Assembly: GCA_002383105.1 (NCBI GenBank)
Contig: DFXC01000020.1
Location: 1-12,773, forward strand
Length of the DNA: 12,773 nt
Direction of reading: 5' to 3'
Source: Hyphomicrobiaceae bacterium UBA4118
GTDB taxonomy: Bacteria > Pseudomonadota > Alphaproteobacteria > Rhizobiales > Methyloligellaceae
Shown piece after piece: positions 6,059 to 12,773 of this stretch. The translations under genes and the position numbers were made by a program. Within the stretch, counting starts at the first letter, position 1, and each line of letters begins with the position of its first letter. A model generated the notes under the pieces. That model was not told where the DNA came from and did no database searches. It was given only the letters and a program-made list of their open reading frames with translations.

Positions 6059-7060
6059 ATGCTCGGCTTCAATGTCTTCGTCCTTTTCCTGCTCGTTCTC
6101 TTCATCTTCATCGTCATCGCCGGCGTCAAAGTGGTGCCGCAAGGCTACAATTTTACGGTCGAGCGGTTCGGCCGCTATACGCGCACGCTCCGTCCCGGCC
6201 TCACCCTCATCATCCCGTTCATCGACCGCATCGGGCGCAAGCTCAACATGATGGAGCAAGTCATCGAGGTGCCGAGCCAGGAGGTGATCACCAAGGACAA
6301 CGCCATGGTCAGGGTCGACGGCGTGGCCTTCTTCCAAGTGCTCGACGCCTCACAGGCGAGCTACGAGATAACCAATCTCCAAGTCGCCATCCTCAATCTG
6401 ACCATGACCAATATCCGCACAGTGATGGGCTCGATGGACCTGGACAAGCTCCTCTCCGAGCGTGACGAGATCAATCACCGCCTGCTCAAAGTGGTTGACG
6501 ACGCCACCCACAATTGGGGCGTCAAGGTCACCCGCATCGAGATCAAGGATATCGAGCCGCCGCGCGATCTGATCGACTCGATGGCGCGGCAGATGAAGGC
6601 CGAGCGCGACAAGCGCGCCGCGATCCTGGTGGCCGAAGGCGAGCGGCAGGCCGCCATTCTCACCGCCGAAGGCTCCAAGCAGGCGCAGATCCTCGCCGCC
6701 GAGGGACGGCGCGAGGCCGCCTATCGCGATGCCGAGGCGCGCGAGCGCTCGGCGGAAGCCGAGGCCAAGGCCACGCAAGTGGTGAGTGAGGCCATTAGCA
6801 AAGGCAGCGTGCAGGCGCTCAACTATTTCGTCGCCAACAATTATGTGGGCGCGCTGAAGGCGTTGGCCGAGGCCAAGAACCAAAAGGTGCTGATCCTGCC
6901 CATCGAGGCGACCTCGGTGCTCGGCTCGATTGCCGGCGTGGCCGAGATCGCGCGCGAGGCGTTCGGCGACTCGGGCGGCAATTCCGTCACGCCGCCCGGC
7001 GCCGCAAAGCCGCAAACCGGCCAGCGCCCACGCGCTGGCGGCTCCGTTCCAACCGTCTAG
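6059..7060 (+). CDS. qmcA: SPFH/stomatin-family membrane protein (QmcA-like)
   Basis: A 333-residue SPFH (band 7) protein anchored by one N-terminal membrane helix (residues 4-25) and expected to form large ring-like oligomers that organise membrane domains or restrain membrane proteases. ATG 6059 has GGAGGG at 6048-6053; the in-frame GTG 6035 is less likely. The band 7 domain runs from about 26 (VVPQGYNFTVERFGRYTRTL) to 175. A long Ala/Glu-rich coiled coil follows (180-250) containing three consecutive 11-residue repeats (AAILVAEGERQ, AAILTAEGSKQ, AQILAAEGRRE). The C-terminal tail is Pro/Gly-rich. The NfeD-family gene follows after 15 bases, the standard partner in bacteria; in E. coli the corresponding pair is qmcA (ybbK) and ybbJ. 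Confidence 0.93.
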   Translation: MLGFNVFVLFLLVLFIFIVIAGVKVVPQGYNFTVERFGRYTRTLRPGLTLIIPFIDRIGRKLNMMEQVIEVPSQEVITKDNAMVRVDGVAFFQVLDASQASYEITNLQVAILNLTMTNIRTVMGSMDLDKLLSERDEINHRLLKVVDDATHNWGVKVTRIEIKDIEPPRDLIDSMARQMKAERDKRAAILVAEGERQAAILTAEGSKQAQILAAEGRREAAYRDAEARERSAEAEAKATQVVSEAISKGSVQALNYFVANNYVGALKALAEAKNQKVLILPIEATSVLGSIAGVAEIAREAFGDSGGNSVTPPGAAKPQTGQRPRAGGSVPTV

Positions 7061-7075
7061 CTGGCGGAGATATCC

Positions 7076-7534
7076 ATGGAAACGATCGTCGCGCTTGGCG
7101 CCTGGAACTGGATGATCCTCGCCGCCGTATTGTTCGTGCTCGAGCTCACCGCGCCCGGAATCTTCCTGATGTGGTTCGGCGTCGCCGCCGCCGTCACCGG
7201 GCTCATCGTGTTCCGCTACGATATCGGCTGGCAGTGGCAGCTCATCTGGTTCTGCGGGCTGTCGCTGGCCTCGGTGCTGCTGGCCGTCAAATATTTGCGC
7301 AAACATCCATTCGAGAGCGAGCGGCCGCTCCTCAACGAGCGCGCGACCCAGCTCATCGGCCAGACCTTCGATCTCATCGATCCCATCGTCAACGGGCGCG
7401 GCAGCGTCAAGATCGGCGACAGCATCTGGCGGGTGGAAGGGCCTGAGCTGCCCAAGGGCGCGCGCATCAAGGTGATCGGCGCCGACGGTACGCTGCTCAA
7501 GGTCGTTCCGTCAGGCACCGCCGCCGCGGCCTAA
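7076..7534 (+). CDS. NfeD family membrane protein (YbbJ-like)
   Basis: A 152-residue inner-membrane protein of the short NfeD class, lacking the Clp-like serine protease domain of long members. Hydrophobic segments lie at about 10-46 (two helices) and 53-71, followed by a soluble OB-fold domain (about 88-147) with GQTFDLIDPIVNGRGSVKIG and WRVEGPELPKGARIKVIGAD, both typical. It is thought to stabilise or modulate its SPFH partner. ATG 7076 has GGAGA at 7066-7070. It is cotranscribed with the upstream SPFH gene. Its 3' end faces the minus-strand gene at 7531-7776 and would overlap that gene's reading if its frameshift were corrected. Confidence 0.92.
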   Translation: METIVALGAWNWMILAAVLFVLELTAPGIFLMWFGVAAAVTGLIVFRYDIGWQWQLIWFCGLSLASVLLAVKYLRKHPFESERPLLNERATQLIGQTFDLIDPIVNGRGSVKIGDSIWRVEGPELPKGARIKVIGADGTLLKVVPSGTAAAA

Positions 7535-7776
7535 GGTTGATCGTCGGACCTCGATCTCGGAGACCGAGGTGACCTCGTCGGGGACCTCGGCGCTCGCGTC
7601 ATCGTGCGGCCAGAGCCCGGTGCCAAGCCGCATGCGGCCGGAGCGACTTCCACCTCGGTGAAGCCCGCCTCGCGAAACTTGTTGGCGACCATCTCGTTGC
7701 TGGCGACGCCCTGGAAGAGACCAAGGCTGATGGTCGCCCGGTAACGCTTGCCCTTTCGCAGCGTGTATCGCGCCAT
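7531..7776 (-). CDS. small conserved protein downstream of glpD, probably frameshifted
   Basis: ATG at 7776 (GGGAG at 7789-7785 on the minus strand) opens an 81-codon frame 15 bases after the glpD stop. Residues 1-44 look like a real protein (MARYTLRKGKRYRATISLGL, then ASNEMVANKFREAGFTEVEV). From about residue 45 the frame degenerates into an Arg/Pro/Ser-rich run, the usual sign of reading GC-rich DNA out of frame. A different minus-strand frame over the same bases gives GTGLWPHDDASAEVPDEVTS, which looks protein-like, and stops at 7511. Restoring one base near 7640-7650 would join the halves into about 88 residues. It may be a pseudogene, a sequence error, or a short protein with an aberrant tail. 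Function unknown. Confidence 0.5.
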   Translation of the reverse strand: MARYTLRKGKRYRATISLGLFQGVASNEMVANKFREAGFTEVEVAPAACGLAPGSGRTMTRAPRSPTRSPRSPRSRSDDQP

Positions 7777-7791
7777 GGCGTCGTCTCCCAT

Positions 7792-9294
7792 TTACGCGGC
7801 AGTGGCGAACCATTGGCGCACGGCGGCTCGGCCCGCCGCATCGAGCAAAAGCTGAAGCTTGGTACGGCGAAGGAGAAAATCCTCCGCCGTCATGGCGTCC
7901 TCGGCCTGCACCGCATATTCAAGCTCGGCACGGGTCACGCCTGGGGCGATCTCATCGACCAAGGCCGGCTCGGCGGCGATGCGCTTGAACAACACTTCGA
8001 TCTGATCGCCATAGGTCAAGGCCCAGCGGCGGCGCATGTCCGGTGGAATGCTCTCGGGCCCATGCTCGGCGCGGGCGAGAAGCTCGCTCCGCGGGAGGCT
8101 TCCGCCGTGCAGCTTCACGTCCTTGGTCCAGGGTCCTCCGACTTCCGCCCCAAGCCTGCGCAAGCTTGCCATGACCTCCTCGGCCAAGGCGCGATGAGTG
8201 GTGAGCTTGCCGCCATAGAGGGTGACGAAGCCGCCCGTCCCATTGGCGATCTCGGCCAGCGCAGGCTTGCGCGTGATGCGGCTCGGCTTGGTCTCGGTGT
8301 CACCGTCTAGCGCGCGCACACCGGACCAGGTGAAGACAATGTCGGCATGGGCCGCGGGGCCGCGCGCGCCGGCGAAATAGCGGTTATAGGCCTGGAGCAG
8401 ATAGGCCTCCTCCTCGGCAGAGCATTTGGCGAGCGCCGGATCGCCCTGGTGCAGGACGTCAGTGGTCCCGACGATCAGAAAGCGCCGATCGAGCCAGGGA
8501 ATGACGAAGACGACGCGCTCCTCCTCGTCCTGCAAAGTATAGGCGTCGGCTTGCGGCGGCTCGGGCATCTTCAGGACGATATGGCTCCCGCGCACGAGCC
8601 TTAGAGGGCGCCGCGGGGGAGCCGCTTCCGTCATGGCATCGACGTTTCCGACCCACGGGCCGCTCGCATTGACGATGAAGCGGGCCTCGACGCGGCGCTT
8701 TTGTCCCCGCTCGTCGAGATCGATGCCATAGCCGTTAGCGAGCGGGACGATGGACGTCACGGCGCGGCGGTTCTTGATGTCGGCGCCGCGCGCCCCCGCA
8801 TCGAGGAGCACGGCAAGCGTCAGCCGCGCATCGTCGGTCATGCAGTCATGATAGTGCAGCACGGTCGTGAGGTTTTCCTGGCGCAGCCTGGGAAGTTGAG
8901 CGATGTCGTCGTCGTCGAGCCGGCCGCTTGCCGGCAATGCATCCCCGAAGGATAGAACATCGTAGATGGCAAGACCGGCCCTGAGCCTCAACGCTTGCCG
9001 CTTCTGCCAGCCATAGATCGGCAAGAGGAACCTGATGGGCGCGATGAGATGCGGCGCCGTCTCGAGCAGCCCCGCCCGCTCGACGAGGGACTCGCGCACG
9101 AGCGAAAGCTCGAGATGCTCGAGATACCGCAAGCCCCCGTGGATCAGCTTGGAGGAAGCCGAGGAAGTCGCACTCGCGTAGTCGCCCTTCTCGGCGAGCA
9201 TCACCTTGAGGCCACGGCCGGCCGCGTCGCGGGCGACGGCCGCGCCGTGGATGCCGCCGCCGATGACGAGCAGGTCGAAGGACTGCGTCAGCAC
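7792..9294 (-). CDS. glpD: FAD-dependent glycerol-3-phosphate dehydrogenase
   Basis: Oxidises sn-glycerol-3-phosphate to dihydroxyacetone phosphate and passes electrons to the quinone pool from the inner membrane. The 500 residues match the GlpD family length. The N-terminal FAD site VIGGGIHGAAVARDAAGRG is at 10-28 with the ribose-binding acidic residue E35; the family motif SSKLIHGGLRYLEH follows at 47-60. FVTLYGGKLTT in the second half, followed by the C-terminal helical domain, is also typical. The start is a GTG at 9294-9292 with a G-rich tract just upstream; no better in-frame ATG is present. A TATAAT hexamer lies 22 bases upstream of it. No glpK, glpF or glpR is in the window, so its regulator is not visible. 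Confidence 0.95.
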   Translation of the reverse strand: MLTQSFDLLVIGGGIHGAAVARDAAGRGLKVMLAEKGDYASATSSASSKLIHGGLRYLEHLELSLVRESLVERAGLLETAPHLIAPIRFLLPIYGWQKRQALRLRAGLAIYDVLSFGDALPASGRLDDDDIAQLPRLRQENLTTVLHYHDCMTDDARLTLAVLLDAGARGADIKNRRAVTSIVPLANGYGIDLDERGQKRRVEARFIVNASGPWVGNVDAMTEAAPPRRPLRLVRGSHIVLKMPEPPQADAYTLQDEEERVVFVIPWLDRRFLIVGTTDVLHQGDPALAKCSAEEEAYLLQAYNRYFAGARGPAAHADIVFTWSGVRALDGDTETKPSRITRKPALAEIANGTGGFVTLYGGKLTTHRALAEEVMASLRRLGAEVGGPWTKDVKLHGGSLPRSELLARAEHGPESIPPDMRRRWALTYGDQIEVLFKRIAAEPALVDEIAPGVTRAELEYAVQAEDAMTAEDFLLRRTKLQLLLDAAGRAAVRQWFATAA

Positions 9295-9316
9295 AAGCCC
9301 CCCATGACTTGGAAGG

Positions 9317-9322
9317 ATTATA
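9317..9322 (-). promoter_or_regulatory. candidate -10 element for glpD
   Basis: On the minus strand bases 9322-9317 read TATAAT, an exact -10 consensus, and end 22 bases before the GTG start of glpD. The -35 region is not convincing at spacings of 16-18. The 156-base gap (9295-9450) is shared with the divergent methyltransferase gene, for which I see no clear promoter. Confidence 0.35.
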
Positions 9323-9450
9323 GGCTATGATCGAAGGGCCTCCGATCTTTGACGCGCAACCGCCCAAATTGAGCGGCAAGCTCTCTAGTCTCCTGACGCA
9401 GCATCGCCCGCGCATTCTGGTTCGTTCCTTACCAAGAGGCATGCGGCTCC

Positions 9451-10161
9451 ATGCCGATCGATCTCAGCCATCGCCATCGCCAACCGGAGATCATGGATGC
9501 AGCCGATCTACCGGCGTCGCGTTTCGTCGACACGCTGAAGGGTCTGGGGCGCGTCAATGCAGTGACGCGGTCGAGCCGAATCATGTGGCCGGACCTGAAG
9601 GCCGCCGCCATGCGGCATCCGGATCGGCCGATCCGCGTGCTCGACGTGGCCTGCGGCGGCGGGGACGTGCTGCTGGCACTTTGGCGCTTGGCGCGCAGGG
9701 CTGGCATCAAGGTCGAGCTCGAAGGCTGCGACGCGAGCCCCGAGGCGGTGCGTTATTCACGCGAGACGGCAGAGGGAGCCCGTGCGCCCATCGGGTTCTT
9801 CCAGCACGACGTCACATTGGGATCCCTTCCCGGCGGCTACGACATGATCATGAGCACGCTCTTCCTGCACCATTTGGAGGAGCAGGCCGCCGTCGCCTTC
9901 CTTTGCGATGCTGCCGCAAAGGCCAAAGATCGGGTCGTCATTCAGGACCTCGTCCGCAGCGGCGTGAGCTATTGGTTCACCCGCGTCGGCACGAGCCTCT
10001 TGCTGCTGAACGACATCTGCCGGCTGGACGGACGGACCTCGGTCGAAGGCGCGTTCACGCGGGCAGAGGCCGAGGCGTTGGCGCAGCAGGCCGGATTGCA
10101 CAACGCCGAAATCGTGCCGCGTCTGCCGTTTCGCTATCTGATCCGCTGGATCAGGCCTTGA
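9451..10161 (+). CDS. class I SAM-dependent methyltransferase
   Basis: A 236-residue soluble methyltransferase with the Rossmann-fold SAM site VLDVACGGGDVLLAL at 63-77, acidic GCDAS at 92-96, QHD at 118-120 and the GYDMIMSTLFLHHLEE motif at 129-144. The start ATG 9451 has AAGAGG at 9434-9439; an in-frame ATG at 9493 is an alternative. The overall form (RRAGIKVELEGCDASPEAV, and a C-terminal FTRAEAEALAQQAGL) resembles methyltransferases found next to type III polyketide synthases and FAD oxidoreductases in actinobacteria and rhizobia, so a phenolic or polyketide substrate is a reasonable guess. It converges with the FAD oxidoreductase at 10151 and their ends overlap by 11 bases. The substrate is not readable from the sequence. 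Confidence 0.87.
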   Translation: MPIDLSHRHRQPEIMDAADLPASRFVDTLKGLGRVNAVTRSSRIMWPDLKAAAMRHPDRPIRVLDVACGGGDVLLALWRLARRAGIKVELEGCDASPEAVRYSRETAEGARAPIGFFQHDVTLGSLPGGYDMIMSTLFLHHLEEQAAVAFLCDAAAKAKDRVVIQDLVRSGVSYWFTRVGTSLLLLNDICRLDGRTSVEGAFTRAEAEALAQQAGLHNAEIVPRLPFRYLIRWIRP

Positions 10162-11293
10162 GGCCGGAGCGTATTGGCTTCGGCCGCTCCATGACGTCCT
10201 CGAAGCCGCGCAATCGTGTCGATTGTGCGATCCAGGTGACGAGCCCGGGCAACGCGCCGGCGAAAGCGACCGAAGGCCGGTGCAGGATCCTCGTGTCGAA
10301 CAGCCGGTTGACGATCCCCGCCCAACGGAATTGCGGCCGCAGCCGATCGACGAGGCGCTCCTGGAACTTGGCGGCGTCCTCACCGGCCAACACTGCCTGC
10401 GCAGCGGCGATCCCTGAATAAAGCGCGATCGCCATGCCGTCGCCGGTGAGCGAGGGGATGACCGCCAACTGATCGCCGACCGGGAAGATGGTCGGCGCGA
10501 TGATTTGACTCCGAAGATAGCCGTAGGGGATGGCGGCAACGGCGACGGGCTTCTCCCATTTGGGCACCGCATCGTGCAAAAGTTCGGCGACGATTTTTGC
10601 GCTTTGCGAGAAATATGCGCTCTGGGCGGGCCAGTCCGCGCCGATGCGTTGCAGAAGGTCACGGTGCAACACCCAGCAGAGCGGCACGAGATCGTCCTCG
10701 ACGATGCAGGCGCCGACATAGCCGCCATCGAACATCGCGAGTTGAACGACGCCAGCGAGGTGCCGCAACGCCACTTGGGTCACGCGAAGCTGGATCTTGA
10801 AGCCAACCATGTCGCTTGGCGGCCGGGGAAGCGCGCGCAGGCTGTGCTTGCCGGTAGCAAGGGCGGCGGCCCTGCCCGCAAAGCGCCGTTTCCCTGCCGT
10901 TACGACGACCCGCCCTTCTAACGCCTCGAGCTCGCCGACGGTAACGCCGCGGACGATTTCGGCGCCGGCAGCCTCCGCCGCATCAAGCAAGGCCTGGTCG
11001 AGACGGTAGCGGGAGAGGCCGGCCCCGCGGAAAGGAAGGGGCGCCTCCGCGTGGCTCCGCCCGGAAGCGAGCCTGAACGTCGCGATGCTGGTGGCGCCCA
11101 TGGCCTTGAGGTCGAGGCCGAGATAGGTGGCAAGCGCTTGCGCCTCCGCGCTCAGGAACTCGCCGCAAACCTTGTGATGGGCCGTCCGCGTGCTCTCGAG
11201 CACGAGGGCGGGCGCGCCATGGCGGGCGAGTTCAAGGGCAAAGGCCGCACCGGCAAGCCCGCCGCCGACCGCGATGAAGGGTGTCTCCGGCAT
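10151..11293 (-). CDS. FAD-dependent oxidoreductase (geranylgeranyl reductase-like)
   Basis: A 380-residue flavoprotein of the group that includes geranylgeranyl reductases and aromatic monooxygenases. The N-terminal dinucleotide site is VGGGLAGAAFALELARHG (9-26) with E33 at the end of strand 2. HKVCGEFLSAEA (40-51) is a conserved loop of the family, and VGDQLAVIPSLTGDGMAIAL (272-291) is the second FAD motif. The start ATG 11293-11291 has only a weak upstream binding site. It lies 60 bases downstream of the kdsD stop on the same strand and may share its transcript. It converges with the methyltransferase gene, and such pairs are tailoring genes of type III polyketide clusters, but no synthase is seen here. 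Substrate unknown. Confidence 0.86.
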   Translation of the reverse strand: MPETPFIAVGGGLAGAAFALELARHGAPALVLESTRTAHHKVCGEFLSAEAQALATYLGLDLKAMGATSIATFRLASGRSHAEAPLPFRGAGLSRYRLDQALLDAAEAAGAEIVRGVTVGELEALEGRVVVTAGKRRFAGRAAALATGKHSLRALPRPPSDMVGFKIQLRVTQVALRHLAGVVQLAMFDGGYVGACIVEDDLVPLCWVLHRDLLQRIGADWPAQSAYFSQSAKIVAELLHDAVPKWEKPVAVAAIPYGYLRSQIIAPTIFPVGDQLAVIPSLTGDGMAIALYSGIAAAQAVLAGEDAAKFQERLVDRLRPQFRWAGIVNRLFDTRILHRPSVAFAGALPGLVTWIAQSTRLRGFEDVMERPKPIRSGLKA

Positions 11294-11353
11294 CGGAGGA
11301 AAGGGAGGTCTCCGTCGTGCCGCGGATTCGGGGGGCGCCCTAGTCGCGCGGCC

Positions 11354-12361
11354 TCAGGCGACGCCGGCGCGCAGCAGATCGTGGACGTGGATGATGCCGA
11401 CGGGGCGCCCGTTTTCGACCACGAACAGGGTGGTGATGGCAGAGGAGTTGATGATCTCGAGCGCAGCGCTCGCCAGCAGGTCGGGCGACACGGTCTTGGG
11501 CCCGGGCGTCATGATATCCCCGGTGTGGCGCGCCAACAGGCCATCGCCCATATGCCGGCGCAAGTCGCCATCGGTGATGATGCCCTGGAGCAGACCGTCG
11601 CCATCGACCACGCCGAGGCAGCCCAGGGCCTTCTCGGTCATGACCACGATGGCCTCGGCCATGACGACGTCGGCGCTGGCGAGCGGCAGGCTATCGCCCT
11701 TATGCATCAAATCGCCCACGAATTTCAGCCGCGCGCCAAGCTGGCCGCCCGGATGCAGCGCTTTGAAGTCGACGGCGGTGAAGCCCTTGCTCTCAAGCAG
11801 CGCGATGGCGAGGCAGTCGCCGAGCGCGAGCTGCATGACGGTGGAGGTGGTCGGCGCGAGACCATGGGGGCAGGCTTCCTTGGCCTGCGGTAGCGCCAGC
11901 ACCACCTCGGCCGCCTCGGCCAGGGTCGATTGGGGATTGGAGGTGACCACGATCAGCGGCACGGCGAAGCGGCGCGAATAGGACACGATATTGCCGAGCT
12001 CGATTGTCTCGCCCGACCAGGAGAAGGCCACGACCACGTCGTCGCGCGTGATCATGCCGAGGTCGCCGTGGCTGGCCTCGCTCGGATGCACGAAATAAGC
12101 GGGCGTGCCGGTCGAAGAGAGGGTGGCCGCCACTTTCAGCCCGACATGGCCGCTCTTGCCCATGCCGGTGACGATGACCCGCCCGCGGCAGGCGCGGAGC
12201 CGCTCCAGTGCTTCGGCGAAGCCCTCGACGAGGTCGCCGGCGAGCGCCGCCTTGAGCGCGCTCAAACCTTCGGCTTCGAGCTGCAGGGTCCGCGTCGCCG
12301 ACGCAATCGCTTCCCCACGGTCGTCGCGCAGCGAGCGATCCCGCTTCAGGCCGATCGGCAT
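11354..12361 (-). CDS. kdsD: arabinose-5-phosphate isomerase (KdsD/KpsF/GutQ family)
   Basis: Converts D-ribulose 5-phosphate to D-arabinose 5-phosphate, the first step of Kdo synthesis for lipopolysaccharide or capsule, in the cytoplasm. The 335 residues hold a SIS domain (about 40-180) and two CBS domains (about 217-275 and 283-332). Signature residues are GMGKSGH (66-72), SSTGTPAYFVHPSEASHGD (82-100), SWSGET (114-119), LAPTTST (168-174) and HPGG (203-206); K69, E118, E162 and H203 are the likely counterparts of catalytic residues in E. coli KdsD. ATG 12361-12359 has GGGGGAG just upstream on the minus strand. Its promoter must lie in the 196-base gap shared with the divergent gene at 12558. 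Which of KdsD, KpsF or GutQ fits best cannot be settled here. Confidence 0.94.
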   Translation of the reverse strand: MPIGLKRDRSLRDDRGEAIASATRTLQLEAEGLSALKAALAGDLVEGFAEALERLRACRGRVIVTGMGKSGHVGLKVAATLSSTGTPAYFVHPSEASHGDLGMITRDDVVVAFSWSGETIELGNIVSYSRRFAVPLIVVTSNPQSTLAEAAEVVLALPQAKEACPHGLAPTTSTVMQLALGDCLAIALLESKGFTAVDFKALHPGGQLGARLKFVGDLMHKGDSLPLASADVVMAEAIVVMTEKALGCLGVVDGDGLLQGIITDGDLRRHMGDGLLARHTGDIMTPGPKTVSPDLLASAALEIINSSAITTLFVVENGRPVGIIHVHDLLRAGVA

Positions 12362-12557
12362 GATCGTGCTCCCCCTTGGTTCGCGCCGGTCCGGACTTTA
12401 GCACGGATTTTAGCCCCGTCAGGCTCAAGACTTGGCCCATTTCGGAGCAGGCCTAAACCGCTCGTTAACTCTATCTCCCCTAGGTTTGGCCGATCAACGG
12501 CCCGATGGACGCGGGGGGTCTTTCTCCGTCGTTCCGGCGTCGATTGAGGGTGCGTCC

Positions 12558-12773
12558 TTGCCGCGTCGCCATACCTTAAGCGCAGCGGGCGCTCTCGCTG
12601 CAGCCCTGCTTGCTGGCATTCCCGCGCCGGCATGCGCACAATATGCGACCGGCCAGCCGTTGCGGGGCAGCATCAGCCCGCAAGGCGCCGCCGCACCGGC
12701 AGCAGCTTCGTCCGCCGCGCCCGCCGCAACCGACGCCGGCCAGGAGCAGACGCCTGTCGGTGCGAAGCCCCGG
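12558..12773 (+). CDS. N-terminus of a secreted or outer-membrane protein (partial)
   Basis: A TTG at 12558, with GAGGG at 12546-12550 seven bases upstream, opens a frame that runs off the window after 72 codons. Residues 1-27 are a clear signal peptide (basic MPRRHT, hydrophobic alanine-rich core, cleavage at ACA|Q). The mature part starts QYATGQPLRGSIS and becomes a low-complexity Ala/Pro/Ser linker, the pattern of rhizobial outer-membrane beta-barrel proteins with a disordered N-terminus. That identity is an inference from 72 residues. It is divergent from kdsD, and the 196-base gap (12362-12557), which includes a GTTAAC palindrome at 12464-12469, should hold both promoters. Confidence 0.6.
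   Translation, partial: MPRRHTLSAAGALAAALLAGIPAPACAQYATGQPLRGSISPQGAAAPAAASSAAPAATDAGQEQTPVGAKPR

Noticed and set aside
6350..7306. 318-codon minus-strand frame over the SPFH and NfeD genes
   Set aside because: Rich in Gly/Asp/His/Arg in a non-domain pattern and antisense to two well-identified genes.
9327..10421. 364-codon forward frame spanning the methyltransferase and part of the oxidoreductase
   Set aside because: Out of frame with the methyltransferase motifs and dominated by Arg/Ala/Gly/Ser; it crosses two real gene ends.

Overview
The window is GC-rich DNA from an alphaproteobacterium, most likely of the order Hyphomicrobiales (Rhizobiales), on the Bradyrhizobiaceae/Xanthobacteraceae side. 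The evidence is the codon usage, the gene content (ferrochelatase with an alphaproteobacterial N-terminus, a KdsD/KpsF isomerase, small conserved rhizobial proteins) and a pair of intergenic palindromes of the CCTCATGCTTCGAG...CTCAGCATGAGG type that litters genomes of this group. It reads as an ordinary chromosomal stretch. I see no tRNA, rRNA, CRISPR array, transposase or phage gene.

Layout. The last 15 codons of an upstream gene end at 50, followed by a hairpin. At 230-2067 lies a metal-transport pair: a secreted DUF1007 protein with an EF-hand-like loop, overlapping by an ATGA junction a NicO/RcnA-type transporter with a 23-histidine loop; a 35-codon open frame follows at once. At 2360-5026 come a 1-Cys (Prx6-type) peroxiredoxin, a 59-residue small protein, a Nudix hydrolase and ferrochelatase (hemH), all forward. 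Two inverted copies of the rhizobial palindrome separate hemH from a lipoprotein and a secreted protein, both of unknown function (5147-5912). At 6059-7534 is the stomatin/NfeD pair (QmcA-like SPFH protein plus its NfeD partner).

Convergent to NfeD on the minus strand are a small gene that looks frameshifted (about 7511-7776) and, upstream of it, glpD (7792-9294). Divergent from glpD is a small SAM-dependent methyltransferase (9451-10161), whose 3' end overlaps by 11 bases the 3' end of a minus-strand FAD-dependent oxidoreductase (10151-11293). That pair resembles the tailoring genes found beside type III polyketide synthases, but no synthase is in view. Upstream of the oxidoreductase on the minus strand is the arabinose-5-phosphate isomerase gene kdsD/kpsF (11354-12361). 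The window ends inside a forward gene for a secreted or outer-membrane protein with a TTG start at 12558.

The genes cover several envelope and stress themes: metal handling in the periplasm (DUF1007/NicO), peroxide and haem metabolism (Prx, hemH), membrane-domain organisation (SPFH/NfeD), respiration of glycerol-3-phosphate (glpD) and LPS/capsule sugar supply (kdsD). I found no convincing new multi-gene system. The least-explained parts are the DUF1007/NicO metal-site architecture, the small genes at 2071, 3220 and 7511-7776, and the rearranged methyltransferase/oxidoreductase pair.
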